Shown: positions 24,240 through 33,317 of the stretch, piece after piece | Position numbering within the stretch: position 1 is the first letter of the stretch | How the letters are laid out: every line of letters begins with the position of its first letter | NCBI GenBank assembly: GCA_937146805.1 | Contig: CAKZRR010000050.1 | Location: forward strand, 1 to 40,915 | Source of the DNA: an uncultured Owenweeksia sp. | GTDB lineage: Bacteria; Bacteroidota; Bacteroidia; Flavobacteriales; Schleiferiaceae | Reading direction: 5' to 3' | DNA: 40,915 bases | Position numbers and translations under genes: made by a program | The notes under the pieces: generated by a model | The model's database searches: none | What the model saw: the letters and a program-made list of their open reading frames with translations, nothing else | What the model was told of the DNA's origin: nothing

Positions 24240-24680
24240 ATGAAATTAGAAACACAATCCTTTAGCGATTTATCGGCAACAGCGTTATATGAAATTTTAA
24301 AACTGCGCACCGATATTTTTGTGGTGGAGCAAGACTGCGCTTATGCGGAATGTGATGATTTTGATCAAGAAGCTTTGCATGTATTAGGTACTTTAAACGG
24401 CAAACTGGTGGCCTACGCCAGAATATTACCTGCAGGCACGGTATATGATTTACCCAGTATAGGCAGGGTGGCCGTGGTTAAAGACGAGCGAGGGAATAAC
24501 CTGGGAAACAAGCTGTTTGACTACACTTTACAAAAAGCGAAAGAGCAGCATAAAGGCCAAACCATTAAAGTGCAAGCTCAAACCTATCTTGAAGAGTTTT
24601 ACAAGAGTTTTGGTTTTAAAACTATTAGTGAGCCCTACCCCGATTTTGGAGTTTGGCATGTAGATATGGTGACTGATTAA
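24240..24680 (+). CDS. elaA: ElaA-like GNAT N-acetyltransferase
   Basis: A 146-residue GCN5-related acetyltransferase of the ElaA type. ElaA features visible are the N-terminal LYEILKLRTDIFVVEQDCAY segment, the block A/B region SIGRVAVVKDERGNNLGNKL (acetyl-CoA pyrophosphate loop R-x-x-G-x-G/N), and the C-terminal LEEFYKSFGFKTISEPYPDFGVWHVDM. The second half of the loop reads GNNLGNKL rather than the more common G-x-G-x-G/A, as in ElaA relatives. Substrate unknown. It is convergent with paaE, the two stops separated by nine bases, and its relation to the paa genes is likely accidental. Confidence 0.85.
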   Translation: MKLETQSFSDLSATALYEILKLRTDIFVVEQDCAYAECDDFDQEALHVLGTLNGKLVAYARILPAGTVYDLPSIGRVAVVKDERGNNLGNKLFDYTLQKAKEQHKGQTIKVQAQTYLEEFYKSFGFKTISEPYPDFGVWHVDMVTD

Positions 24681-24689
24681 ATTCGGAAA

Positions 24690-25835
24690 TTACTCGTCAA
24701 AGCTTACGATTACCTTTTCGCTTGTAGGGTGGCTTTGGCAAGTTAGTACAAACCCATCTTCTACCTCATCATCTTCTAAGGCATAGTTCATATCCATTTC
24801 AACCGAGCCTTCCAACACCTTAGCTCTACAAGTACAGCAAACAGCACCTTTACAAGCGTAAGGCACATCGGCACCGGCTTCTAAGGCGGCATCTAAAATG
24901 CTAAACCCGTTTGAGGCTACCTTAAAATGGGTTTCGTCTCCATCTAAAATTACGGTTACCTCACTTTGTAGTTTTTCCGAACTTTTATCAGCATTAACCG
25001 TGGTTTTATGCGCCATTTTTTGCGAAGGCGAGGTAAACAACTCATAGTGGATGGTTCCCTTATCAACACCAAGCTCTAGCAAGGTTTCGTTTACATTATT
25101 AATCATGCTTTCGGGGCCGCAAATAAAATAATCGGCCACTTCAGCGGGCTTAAAAAAGGTTTTAGAAAAATGCCTAATCTTTTCAGAGTTAATATGTCCC
25201 TTTAGCCAATCACTGCCTTGGTCTTCTCGACTTAAAACATGGTGAATCTCCAAACGGTTCATGTATTTATTTTTGAGTGCATCCAAGGCATCTCTAAAAA
25301 TAACCGACTGGGTAGTTTTATTACCATAAAACAAGGTAAAGGTGCTTTCGGTTTCTACCTCCAACAAAGATTTTAAAATAGAAAACACAGGAGTAATTCC
25401 AGAACCGGCTGCAAAACCTACATAGTTCTTTTTGTTAGCGACATTTGGGTTGGCAGTAAACTTTCCATCAGGTGTCATTACTTGCATTTCGGTACCTACC
25501 GTAAGGCTTTCGTTAGCAAAGCCAGAGAATTTTCCATCTTCTACGCGCTTAATAGCTACCCGTAACTCACCCTCTAATGGACTGGAGCACAAAGAGTAAG
25601 ACCGTCTTACTTTTTCGCCTTTAATTTCATGCTCTAATGTTAAATATTGACCAGGCGTAAATTTATAATCGTTGCTCAAGTTTTCGGGAACGGCAAAAGC
25701 TACCGAAACACTGTTGGCAGTTTCGCGCGTAATATCTTGTACACGTAGTGTATTAAAGCGGCTGCGCGTGCTGCTTTTTTCTTCTTTTAGCAAAGATGAT
25801 TTGGGCTCCTGTTTTTTCTTAAAAAAGTTAAGCAT
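24690..25835 (-). CDS. paaE: Phenylacetyl-CoA epoxidase reductase subunit PaaE
   Basis: A 381-residue reductase supplying electrons from NADPH to the PaaABC oxygenase. It has an N-terminal FAD-binding domain (RRSYSLCSSPLEGELR) and an NAD(P)-binding domain (GFAAGSGITPVFSILK...LFYGNKTTQSVIFRDAL, CGPESM). The C-terminal plant-type ferredoxin has C328-x4-C333-x2-C336 and C366. It matches E. coli PaaE in order and in length apart from a short N-terminal lead. The ATG at 25835 is the start. An in-frame ATG at 26066 would add 77 residues through the divergent promoter region and into paaA, which is implausible. Transcribed away from paaABC. The split orientation is unusual against the E. coli paaABCDE order. 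Confidence 0.92.
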   Translation of the reverse strand: MLNFFKKKQEPKSSLLKEEKSSTRSRFNTLRVQDITRETANSVSVAFAVPENLSNDYKFTPGQYLTLEHEIKGEKVRRSYSLCSSPLEGELRVAIKRVEDGKFSGFANESLTVGTEMQVMTPDGKFTANPNVANKKNYVGFAAGSGITPVFSILKSLLEVETESTFTLFYGNKTTQSVIFRDALDALKNKYMNRLEIHHVLSREDQGSDWLKGHINSEKIRHFSKTFFKPAEVADYFICGPESMINNVNETLLELGVDKGTIHYELFTSPSQKMAHKTTVNADKSSEKLQSEVTVILDGDETHFKVASNGFSILDAALEAGADVPYACKGAVCCTCRAKVLEGSVEMDMNYALEDDEVEDGFVLTCQSHPTSEKVIVSFDE

Positions 25836-25863
25836 GCGGCTTTCTGTTTTTGTAAAATTTATG

Positions 25864-25871
25864 CAAATATA
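25864..25871 (-). promoter_or_regulatory. -7 element (TATATTTG) for paaE
   Basis: On the minus strand TATATTTG fits TAnnTTTG, 28 bp upstream of the paaE ATG. It supports the start at 25835 rather than further upstream. Confidence 0.6.
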
Positions 25872-25957
25872 GCCGCCAAATCCCGAAGAAGTAGGGCAAA
25901 TCAATTCTAAATTAGAGGGAGGTTGATTTGGAGCGGTCAAGTGTAACATTAGCTCCT

Positions 25958-25965
25958 TATCTTTG
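25958..25965 (+). promoter_or_regulatory. -7 element (TATCTTTG) for the paaABC operon
   Basis: TATCTTTG fits TAnnTTTG and lies 26 bp before the paaA ATG. The gap to paaE is 156 bp and should hold both promoters. No convincing PaaR or PaaX operator palindrome was seen. Confidence 0.7.
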
Positions 25966-25991
25966 TAAGCTATAATAAATAGAAAAGGTAC

Positions 25992-26948
25992 ATGACAAAG
26001 GAACTTAGCTTTGAAGAAAGATTTCAGGCCTACGTTGATGGCGAAAACAAGGTAGAGCCTAAGCATTGGATGCCGGAGGCCTATCGCAAAACGTTAATTA
26101 GACAAATAAGTCAGCATGGCCATTCGGAGGTGGTTGGCATGTTGCCAGAGGCCAATTGGATAACGCGCGCGCCTTCTTTAAGACGTAAAGTAGCCTTATT
26201 GGCAAAGGTTCAGGATGAAGCAGGTCACGGATTATATCTTTATTCGGCTGCCGAAACGTTGGGAGCCGATCGCCAAAACTTGGTGGAAGACCTATTGAGT
26301 GGAAAAGCCAAATACAGCAGTATATTTAATTATCCTACCCCCACTTGGGCCGATATTGGCGCGATTGGTTGGTTGGTTGATGGCGCGGCTATTGCCAATC
26401 AGGTAATGTTATGCCGTACTTCTTATGGGCCTTATGCCCGCGCAATGGTTAAAATTTGCAAGGAAGAAAGCTTTCATCAACGCCAAGGTTATGAAATAAT
26501 GATGAGCCTGGCCAAAGGAACACCCGAGCAAAAGCAAATGGCGCAGGATGCATTAAACAGATGGTGGTGGCCTTCGTTAATGATGTTTGGCCCAACCGAT
26601 GATTTGTCGCCCAACTCGGCACAAAGCATGAAATGGAAAATAAAGCGAAAGTCTAATGACGAGTTACGACAAGAGTTTATTGATAAAACAATTCCGCAGG
26701 CCGATTACCTAAACTTAACCATTCCTGATAAAGACCTAAAGTGGAACGAAGAACGCGGACATCACGACCACGGAGAAATAAATTGGGAGGAATTTTACAA
26801 CGTGATTAAAGGCCGTGGTAAGTGTAATAAACAAAGGTTGGCTGCCCGAAACAAGGCACATGATGAAGGAGAGTGGGTTAGAGAAGCAGCTAATGCCTAT
26901 GCCCAAAAGCAAGCCGATAGAAAAAGGAAACAGAAAGGAGCCGCCTAA
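25992..26948 (+). CDS. paaA: 1,2-phenylacetyl-CoA epoxidase catalytic subunit PaaA
   Basis: A 318-residue diiron protein, the catalytic subunit of the ring-epoxidising multicomponent monooxygenase acting on phenylacetyl-CoA. The ferritin-like four-helix bundle carries two E-x-x-H motifs, E76-x-x-H79 ([15 protein letters not shown]) and E159-x-x-H162 ([14 protein letters not shown]). The conserved [11 protein letters not shown] and [10 protein letters not shown] blocks are present. Length agrees with known PaaA (about 310). paaB follows after 10 nt. A -7 element lies upstream. This is the first gene of the rightward paa run. Confidence 0.95.
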   Translation: MTKELSFEERFQAYVDGENKVEPKHWMPEAYRKTLIRQISQHGHSEVVGMLPEANWITRAPSLRRKVALLAKVQDEAGHGLYLYSAAETLGADRQNLVEDLLSGKAKYSSIFNYPTPTWADIGAIGWLVDGAAIANQVMLCRTSYGPYARAMVKICKEESFHQRQGYEIMMSLAKGTPEQKQMAQDALNRWWWPSLMMFGPTDDLSPNSAQSMKWKIKRKSNDELRQEFIDKTIPQADYLNLTIPDKDLKWNEERGHHDHGEINWEEFYNVIKGRGKCNKQRLAARNKAHDEGEWVREAANAYAQKQADRKRKQKGAA

Positions 26949-26958
26949 AAAAATAGAA

Positions 26959-27249
26959 ATGAGCAACAAAGACAACTGGAAAATTTGGGAAGTATTTATT
27001 CGTTCGCGTAACGGGCTGAGTCATAAGCACGTAGGCAGCTTACATGCCCCTGATGCCGAAATGGCCATTAAAAATGCCCGCGATGTATATACACGCAGAA
27101 GTGAAGGAATTAATATTTGGGTAGTACCATCAGATGAAATTACGGCATCTAACCCAGATGAAAGCGAGCCGCTATTTACGCCCGCTGATGACAAGGTGTA
27201 CCGCCACCCTACCTTTTACGATATACCAGACGAAATAGGCCATATGTAA
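26959..27249 (+). CDS. paaB: 1,2-phenylacetyl-CoA epoxidase subunit PaaB
   Basis: A 96-residue small subunit of the PaaABC(D)E complex that bridges PaaA/PaaC heterodimers. The signature runs WEVFIRSRNGLSHKHVGSLH, then DAEMAIKNARDVYTRR and GINIWVVPSDEIT, and the ending DKVYRHPTFYDIPDEIGHM is typical. The ATG at 26959 gives the normal length. The longer in-frame option from a GTG at 26815 would overlap paaA and has no family support. It is followed by a 91-nt spacer with two TTAAAAGTT copies (27261-27269 and 27275-27283). Confidence 0.95.
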   Translation: MSNKDNWKIWEVFIRSRNGLSHKHVGSLHAPDAEMAIKNARDVYTRRSEGINIWVVPSDEITASNPDESEPLFTPADDKVYRHPTFYDIPDEIGHM

Positions 27250-27340
27250 TGTAAGGGCGATTAAAAGTTTAATGTTAAAAGTTCATGGTTTGTGAAGTGT
27301 TGCTAGTTGACTTTTTCTCAAATCAAACAATAACTAAAAA

Positions 27341-28093
27341 ATGCAAAACGAATTAGTACAATATACCCTTAGGCTAGGCGATAACGCGTTAATTTTAGGT
27401 CAACGATTGACCGAATGGTGTGGCCATGGCCCTATTTTGGAGCAAGACATTGCCCTTTCTAATATGGCTTTAGATCAATTGGGTCAAGCCCGAATGTTGC
27501 TGCAATACGCAGCCCAACTAAAGGGAGAAGGCAGCACCGAAGATGCGTTGGCCTTTTTTAGACAAGAGGGTGAATTTAGAAATTTATTGTTGCTGGAGCT
27601 GGAAAATGGCGACTGGGGAAAGACCATAGCACGTCAGTTTTTGTTTGATACTTTCAACTACTTTCAATACACAGCTTTGCTTCAAAGTGAGGATGAAACC
27701 CTTCGCGCTATAGCGCAAAAAGCGATTAAAGAAGTTACTTACCACGCCCAGTGGAGTGCCGAGTGGGTAATACGCTTAGGCGATGGCACCGATGAAAGTC
27801 ATAAACGAATACAAGAGGCCGTGGACAGCCTTTGGGAATGGGCCAACGAAATGTTTGTGGCCGATGCCGTGGATGAGCTAATGTTGGAAAAGGGCATAGG
27901 GGTAAACCTAACCGAAATACATGCGCTTTGGGAAGAAAAAGTGGCGCAAGTATTGGCCATGGCTACTTTGCAAATGCCTGCCGAAACTTGGGCACAAACG
28001 GGAGGTAAACAAGGAGACCACACAGAGAGTTTGGGCTTTTTATTGGCTGAAATGCAATCGTTACCTAGAACGTATCCAGAAGCTAAGTGGTAA
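27341..28093 (+). CDS. paaC: 1,2-phenylacetyl-CoA epoxidase structural subunit PaaC
   Basis: A 250-residue ferritin-like partner of PaaA that stabilises the catalytic subunit but does not bind a functional diiron centre. Characteristic blocks: LRLGDNALILGQRLTEWCGH, LSNMALDQLGQARMLLQYAA, FLFDTFNYFQYTALL, KEVTYHAQWSAEWVIRLGDG and, at the end, GDHTESLGFLLAEMQSLPRTYP. Length agrees with PaaC of other bacteria (about 248). It overlaps the following leucine-rich-repeat gene by 7 nt, so that gene is translated in the same transcript. Confidence 0.95.
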   Translation: MQNELVQYTLRLGDNALILGQRLTEWCGHGPILEQDIALSNMALDQLGQARMLLQYAAQLKGEGSTEDALAFFRQEGEFRNLLLLELENGDWGKTIARQFLFDTFNYFQYTALLQSEDETLRAIAQKAIKEVTYHAQWSAEWVIRLGDGTDESHKRIQEAVDSLWEWANEMFVADAVDELMLEKGIGVNLTEIHALWEEKVAQVLAMATLQMPAETWAQTGGKQGDHTESLGFLLAEMQSLPRTYPEAKW

Positions 28094-28851
28094 AAAAGCA
28101 AGGTATAGCGACCATTGCAAGTGCCATTTTTTTGCTGTTAATGCTTAGTACCTGTGGTATAAAACACAAAAACTTTGAAAAGGCTTTATCCGAACCTTAC
28201 GGAGTAGAAAAGCTGAATTTGAGCAAACAAAAATTAGGGCAGTTGCCTCAAGGTTTGGCCCGCCTCACACAACTTAAAGAGCTTAAATTATTTAAGTGCA
28301 ACCTACAAGAACTGGACGCCCAAATTGGGGAACTGGACAGTTTAGAGTACCTCAGCGTAGGCGGCAATAATTTGCAGTATTTGCCCAAAGAGTTAACCAA
28401 ACTTACCAAGCTAAAGGTGCTGTTGTTACCTTACAACCAGTTGGATAGCTTACCCGGTTTTATTGGTGATATGCGAAATTTGGAAAGATTAGATTTGAGC
28501 CATAACAACTTAAAAACCATACCACAAGAGGTGTTTTCTTTGCCCAATTTAAAATTTTTACGTCTTTCCTATAATCAGTTAGAGGAGCTTCCTTTTGGGA
28601 TTGAGTTTTTGGATCAACTAGAGATTTTAGACCTATCAAGAAATCGCTTGAAAAAGCTACCCGAAGGGCTGGAAAGGTTACCCAAAATACTAAGCTTGAA
28701 CATAGCTTACTGCGGCACCGATGTAAATGTGCCGGAGGGTTTGTGTAACTCCTCTACGTTAGAACATTTGTCGGTGGGCGCGAATTCGGTGGTGCCCAGC
28801 TGTTTTGCCGTGCCGGGTAACAGGCAACTTCAAATAACCTTAGTTCCTTAA
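28087..28851 (+). CDS. Leucine-rich-repeat lipoprotein within the paa operon
   Basis: A 254-residue lipoprotein, with a signal ending LLLMLSTC that provides the lipidated cysteine. About eight 23-residue leucine-rich repeats follow, of the SDS22-like/bacterial type (LxxLxxLxLxxNxLxxLPxx), for example LERLDLSHNNLKTIPQEV. The start is GTG at 28087, overlapping the paaC stop by 7 nt. No catalytic motif. LRR lipoproteins usually bind proteins at the cell surface or in the periplasm. Why it sits between paaC and paaD is unexplained. Four bases separate it from the next lipoprotein gene, so the two look like a functional pair. Confidence 0.85.
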   Translation: MVKKQGIATIASAIFLLLMLSTCGIKHKNFEKALSEPYGVEKLNLSKQKLGQLPQGLARLTQLKELKLFKCNLQELDAQIGELDSLEYLSVGGNNLQYLPKELTKLTKLKVLLLPYNQLDSLPGFIGDMRNLERLDLSHNNLKTIPQEVFSLPNLKFLRLSYNQLEELPFGIEFLDQLEILDLSRNRLKKLPEGLERLPKILSLNIAYCGTDVNVPEGLCNSSTLEHLSVGANSVVPSCFAVPGNRQLQITLVP

Positions 28852-28855
28852 TAGT

Positions 28856-30040
28856 ATGAGAAATTTTTCAAGGGTAATTATGGTTTGTTTGACACTGGTA
28901 TTAGGTGCCTGTGGGCACAGTTACTTTGGCAAAGGATACTTGGAAAAGCCAGCCGAAAAAGTGGTAAGCGATAGTATTTGGATGGACGAGGGCTTGGTGT
29001 TTATTAGAGCCCGCGTAAACGGAGTAGAAGGCAATTTTTTGATAGACAATGGTTTTTCGTCAAGCGGAATGGACGCTGCGTTTATGAAGAAATGCCAGCT
29101 TAAGTTTAAGGGGCAAAGTGGAGCCACCGATGCCAACAACCAAAAGGTAAGTTTGGCCAAAGGAAAAGTAAGGGATATTGAAATTGCCGGATTTCATTTT
29201 AAAAAAACAAAGGCCTATCAAATAGATACCAAAGTGTTTTTTCCTTGCTATTCGGTAGATGGCGTTATTGGCGCTTCCATAATAAATAAAGCCAATTGGC
29301 ATTTCAATTTTAAGGCAAAAAAGCTGCGTATTTCTACCGAACCTTTTGAATTAGACGGGCAAAAAATTCCGGCTATTTATTACAGCAACAATAGAGCAGG
29401 ATTGCCTTTGCGTATAAAAGGCATCGAAGTAAATTGCAGAGTAGATTTAGGAATGAGTGCAGCTATGAAATTACGAATGCGCGATTTTAAAACCGCTCTA
29501 CAAGGCGAAGAGGCAAAGTTTATTTTGGGCTCTACCTCCATATCGGTGGGCGGTTTGGCCAAACCCGATACGGTAATTGAAACCAAAGAAGCTTTTCCAA
29601 TTTATAATGGAGATGAAAAGCTGGAAGAACCCACTCAAATACGTCTTCAAAAAAAAATAAAGTACCCCGCTACCGTGGGTATGGGTTACCTTAAACGGTA
29701 TGAGTTGGTGATAAACACGGATAATAGTGAGTACATTTTAAAACCACAAAGCAAGTCAGCGGCTGAGGTAAAAGGTTACAGTGCAGGCTTGTATCACAAA
29801 AAGGGACAGGTAGTATTGGTTGCCACCACGATGGGTAGTTCGTATTCGCTGCCGCTGGAAGTGGGCGATACTGTTAACAGCATTAATGGGCTTTCGGCAG
29901 ATTCTATTATGGACATTTGTGATTTAAAAAGTGCGCTGCAAAAACATAAAAAGCAAGAGGACAGCCTTAGCTTGGAAATAAAAGGAAAAGGCCGGATTAT
30001 TTTGCCTTTTGAAGAACCTATTTATTTGGCCATACCATGA
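28856..30040 (+). CDS. Retropepsin-like aspartic protease/PDZ lipoprotein
   Basis: A 394-residue lipoprotein (lipobox LVLGAC). Two tandem beta-lobes have the retropepsin layout. The first carries FLIDNGFSSSGMD at about residue 62-74, where D-N-G replaces the usual D-T/S-G. The second carries CRVDLGMSAAMKL, with D-L-G. A PDZ domain ends the protein (EVGDTVNSINGLSADSIMD). It could be a single-chain aspartic protease with altered motifs, or a catalytically weak binding protein. The stop overlaps the paaD ATG by 4 nt (ATGA), so it is locked into the paa transcript. Periplasmic or outer-membrane anchored, hence not an obvious partner of cytoplasmic PaaA-E. Confidence 0.78.
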   Translation: MRNFSRVIMVCLTLVLGACGHSYFGKGYLEKPAEKVVSDSIWMDEGLVFIRARVNGVEGNFLIDNGFSSSGMDAAFMKKCQLKFKGQSGATDANNQKVSLAKGKVRDIEIAGFHFKKTKAYQIDTKVFFPCYSVDGVIGASIINKANWHFNFKAKKLRISTEPFELDGQKIPAIYYSNNRAGLPLRIKGIEVNCRVDLGMSAAMKLRMRDFKTALQGEEAKFILGSTSISVGGLAKPDTVIETKEAFPIYNGDEKLEEPTQIRLQKKIKYPATVGMGYLKRYELVINTDNSEYILKPQSKSAAEVKGYSAGLYHKKGQVVLVATTMGSSYSLPLEVGDTVNSINGLSADSIMDICDLKSALQKHKKQEDSLSLEIKGKGRIILPFEEPIYLAIP

Positions 30041-30528
30041 AACAGTACAGCGAAAAGGAAATTTGGGAAATGTTAGTTTCCGTTCCCGATCCCGAAATTC
30101 CGGCCCTATCGGTATTGGATTTAGGCATAGTGCGCGAGGTAGTTTTAACGGGAGAACAAACGCTTATTAAAATTACGCCTACCTATAGTGGTTGCCCCGC
30201 GATGAAGGAAATTGAAGAAAATATTCTTAAAGAACTACAGGCCCAAGGAATTGACAACGCAGTAGTAGAGACGATTTTATCACCTCCTTGGACAACCGAT
30301 TGGATGACCGAAGAAGGCAAAGAAAAATTGCGAAAATTTGGTATCGCTCCACCTGAAGGAAGCTCGGCAGATAAATCCGTATTGTTTGGTGAAGCCAAAA
30401 AAGTAACCTGCCCGTATTGCCAATCGCGTAACACGCAAATGGTAAGCCAGTTTGGATCTACCGCCTGTAAATCGCTGTATAAGTGCGAAGACTGTTTAGA
30501 GCCTTTTGATTATTTTAAGTGTTTGTGA
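30037..30528 (+). CDS. paaD: Phenylacetyl-CoA epoxidase maturation/assembly protein PaaD
   Basis: A 163-residue MIP18-family protein with a C-terminal zinc-ribbon-like region. The N-terminal domain shows the DPEIPALSVLDLGIV and YSGCPAMKEIEENI blocks typical of this family, involved in Fe-S cluster assembly. C-terminal CPYC...CKSLYKCEDC (about 127-152) gives the Cys pattern seen in PaaD. Length agrees with E. coli PaaD (about 165). It overlaps the protease gene upstream by 4 nt. It is separated from paaABC only by the two lipoprotein genes, so its transcription depends on theirs. Confidence 0.92.
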   Translation: MKQYSEKEIWEMLVSVPDPEIPALSVLDLGIVREVVLTGEQTLIKITPTYSGCPAMKEIEENILKELQAQGIDNAVVETILSPPWTTDWMTEEGKEKLRKFGIAPPEGSSADKSVLFGEAKKVTCPYCQSRNTQMVSQFGSTACKSLYKCEDCLEPFDYFKCL

Positions 30529-30551
30529 GGGTTAGGGTTTTATAACAGCAG

Positions 30552-30573
30552 AGCCACTATATTGTGGCTTTAT
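30552..30573 (+). terminator. Weak terminator-like hairpin after paaD
   Basis: AGCCAC at 30552-30557 pairs with GTGGCT at 30564-30569 around TATATT, followed by a short interrupted T run (TTTATT). It is weak, so read-through into the helicase gene 33 nt later is possible. Confidence 0.45.
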
Positions 30574-30605
30574 TAGTTTAAGAAATAGAGCAACGCTAAA
30601 CTCAG

Positions 30606-33317
30606 ATGATCAATTTTCCAACAGATATAACTTTTAAGTACAATTGGAGAAAGTATCAAAAGCGTGTGCTAGATGAGCTGAATGAGCACCTTGCGGATAA
30701 TCACCTTCATATTATTGCACCTCCGGGTTCAGGAAAAACGATTTTGGGATTGGAAGTGGCTATTAGGCTCAATAAACCCACTCTAATTTTTGCGCCAACT
30801 CTATCTATCAGAAATCAATGGATACAGCGGTTTTGCGATCTTTTTTTACAAGTAGAAAAAAGACCAGATTGGATTTCGCGGGATATAAAAAACCCAAAAT
30901 TTTTAACAGTCGCAACTTATCAATCGTTGCATGCAGCTTGTACAGGGGTTAGTATAAATGAAGAGTTGGAGGAAGAGGATGAAGGAGAAATCAAAATTGA
31001 AGGTAGAACAAAAACTAAAGAAATTATTGAGCTGTTAAAAGCTCAAAATATTGGAACTATAGTAGTAGATGAAGCACATCACCTAAAAAATGCGTGGTGG
31101 CAGTCTTTAACGGAGGTAAAAGCGGCTTTAAATGCCACGGTAGTTGGGCTTACAGCCACTCCGCCTTATGATGTGTCATATGCAGAATGGCAACGCTATA
31201 TCGAATTAAATGGCCCAGTTGATGCGGAGATATCCGTGCCGGAACTTGTGGTAGAAGGAGATCTTTGTCCACATCAGGATTATGTTTATTTCTCTCGTCC
31301 AACCAAGGAAGAAGCGTGTAGGATTGAAACATACCGAGAGCGAATTCAAACCTTGTTTGATGATATCAAAAAGGATAAAGCTTTAATAGAAGCCCTCGAA
31401 AAACATCCAATTTTTTCAACTCCAAAGGAGCAGTTGGACTGGATTTACAACAATCTAGAATACTACTCGGCAACACTAGTTTTTTTGAAAGCAGCGGGTA
31501 AAGAAATTACTCAAGGGCATTTAGAAATAATAGGTGACAAAAACTTTTTGGTTCCTGAACTTAGTTTTGAATGGATTGAAATACTGTTAACTTTTTATTT
31601 GTATCTCGATCAGGAAAGTTTTGGAAAATATAAAGACCACCAGGAAAAACTCATAAATAAACTTAAGAGAAACGGAGCAATGGAGAGGCGCTCTGTAAAT
31701 TTTAGATACAATCGAAAAATCAACGCATTTTTAGGTTCAAGTATTAGTAAACTTAAAAGCATTAATCAGATTGTTGATTTTGAACGGAGTCAGTTAGGGA
31801 AGGATTTACGAATGGTAATACTTACCGATTATATTCGAAAAGAATATTTGGTAAACGGCCCTAAAAATGAACTGGAACTGGACAAAATAGGTGTGATGCC
31901 AATATTTGAAAAGTTACGCAGAACTAACAAAAAGCAATTAAAAATTGGGGTTTTAACAGGTTCTTTGACTATTATTCCTGTTTCGGCCTTATCGAATTTT
32001 AAAAGCATAGCGGCAACTTATGGGGTAGAAAAAATAGCGGCAACGGCTTTGTCTTTTGATAGCGAATTTTTGGAGGTAAGTATAAATAGTAAGCTGAAGC
32101 ACGACATTGTTCATATCATCACTCAAATTTTTGAAGGGGGCCATATAGAGGTACTTATTGGCACCAAATCCTTACTTGGTGAAGGGTGGGATGCCCCTTC
32201 AATAAACGCTCTTGTTCTTGCCAGCTTTGTGGGCTCCTATGTATTGTCTAACCAAATGAGGGGACGGGCTATTAGAGCCGACAGGCAAAATCTTGAAAAA
32301 ACAGGTAATATTTGGCATTTGGTGTGTATAGATCCAAAAACCGCTGATGGTGGAGATGATCTGCAGTTATTGCAAAGACGATTCAAGGCTTTTGTTGGTG
32401 TATCGTTTCACGATGAAGATAGTATTGAAAATGGGATAGGTCGTTTGAACCTCCGAGCTAGAATATCAACAGTTAGTGATGTTAGTAAGGTTAACGATAC
32501 TATGTTAAATGCTTCTGCGGAAAGGAGTAAGCTTAAAGAAATGTGGCAGAAAGCTTTAGAAAGTGGCGACACACTAATAGAAGAGATTAAAGTACCGTTT
32601 CCGGATAATAGAAATTATAAGGAAGTAAAGTCTTTTTATTACAATCGAACCATCAAGTATTTACTAGGAGCACTTGGTTCCGGTCTAATTAGTTATGCAC
32701 TTGAAGTTCTACAAGTTTTTGGTAGAGGAGCCCGTCATATCCGTAGCAAAGAGGATGTGCAGATCTGGTTTCTGGGTGCGGGCGCGGTGGGAGTATTGCT
32801 GTTTGGCCGCTTGGCGTTTAAAACATTTAGAGCTTATGTAAAATACAGAGATATATCAAAGGATATACACAATGTGGGAGAGTCACTATTGGTATCATTA
32901 GTAAAAGTGGGAGCCATTCATACAAGCCTCGAAGAACTTAAGGTCGATTCGGCTATAGATAAGAGCGGAGCTATTTACTGTCACCTAGAAGGCGGAACAA
33001 CCTACGAGAAATCGATTTTTATTAAGTCGTTGCAAGAGGTTGTTGGCCCTGTAGAAAGCCCAAGATATTTAATGGTTCGTAAAAGCTTTTTTCTGAATCT
33101 GCTCGCTCAAAAAGATTATCACTCAGTACCAGATATAATAGGGCGTAAAAAACAGCATGCAGAGTACTTTAAAAAACAATGGGGCAAGTTTGTTGGAGAT
33201 TGCGAACTTATATACACAAGAACCATAGAGGGAAGAAAATTACTTCTTAAATCAAGAATTCAATCGTTGGCGTCAGAGTTTCAAGGCAAAACGGAAAGGA
33301 TAAATAAATGGAGGTAA
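30606..33317 (+). CDS. SF2 DEAD/DEAH helicase with a C-terminal transmembrane pair
   Basis: A 903-residue superfamily 2 ATPase. Motif I is APPGSGKT (38-45), motif Ia LIFAPTLSIRNQW, motif II DEAH (155-158), motif III GLTATPP (181-187). The second lobe has GTKSLLGEGWDAPSINAL and motif VI QMRGRAIRAD (550-559). Unusually, the C-terminal region has two hydrophobic helices (about 685-706, LLGALGSGLISYALEVLQVF, and 718-738, WFLGAGAVGVLLFGRLAF). A further ~165-residue soluble domain follows. So the enzyme is predicted to be membrane-bound with its helicase lobes in the cytoplasm. It overlaps the next small membrane gene by 10 nt. The family is widespread and unnamed to me. A defence or nucleic-acid translocation role is inference. 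Confidence 0.85.
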   Translation: MINFPTDITFKYNWRKYQKRVLDELNEHLADNHLHIIAPPGSGKTILGLEVAIRLNKPTLIFAPTLSIRNQWIQRFCDLFLQVEKRPDWISRDIKNPKFLTVATYQSLHAACTGVSINEELEEEDEGEIKIEGRTKTKEIIELLKAQNIGTIVVDEAHHLKNAWWQSLTEVKAALNATVVGLTATPPYDVSYAEWQRYIELNGPVDAEISVPELVVEGDLCPHQDYVYFSRPTKEEACRIETYRERIQTLFDDIKKDKALIEALEKHPIFSTPKEQLDWIYNNLEYYSATLVFLKAAGKEITQGHLEIIGDKNFLVPELSFEWIEILLTFYLYLDQESFGKYKDHQEKLINKLKRNGAMERRSVNFRYNRKINAFLGSSISKLKSINQIVDFERSQLGKDLRMVILTDYIRKEYLVNGPKNELELDKIGVMPIFEKLRRTNKKQLKIGVLTGSLTIIPVSALSNFKSIAATYGVEKIAATALSFDSEFLEVSINSKLKHDIVHIITQIFEGGHIEVLIGTKSLLGEGWDAPSINALVLASFVGSYVLSNQMRGRAIRADRQNLEKTGNIWHLVCIDPKTADGGDDLQLLQRRFKAFVGVSFHDEDSIENGIGRLNLRARISTVSDVSKVNDTMLNASAERSKLKEMWQKALESGDTLIEEIKVPFPDNRNYKEVKSFYYNRTIKYLLGALGSGLISYALEVLQVFGRGARHIRSKEDVQIWFLGAGAVGVLLFGRLAFKTFRAYVKYRDISKDIHNVGESLLVSLVKVGAIHTSLEELKVDSAIDKSGAIYCHLEGGTTYEKSIFIKSLQEVVGPVESPRYLMVRKSFFLNLLAQKDYHSVPDIIGRKKQHAEYFKKQWGKFVGDCELIYTRTIEGRKLLLKSRIQSLASEFQGKTERINKWR

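Noticed and set aside
25836-26066. Long start for paaE at 26066
   Set aside because: It would extend 77 residues across the divergent promoter region and overlap paaA by 75 bp. The extension has no reductase similarity, and a -7 element sits just before the ATG at 25835.
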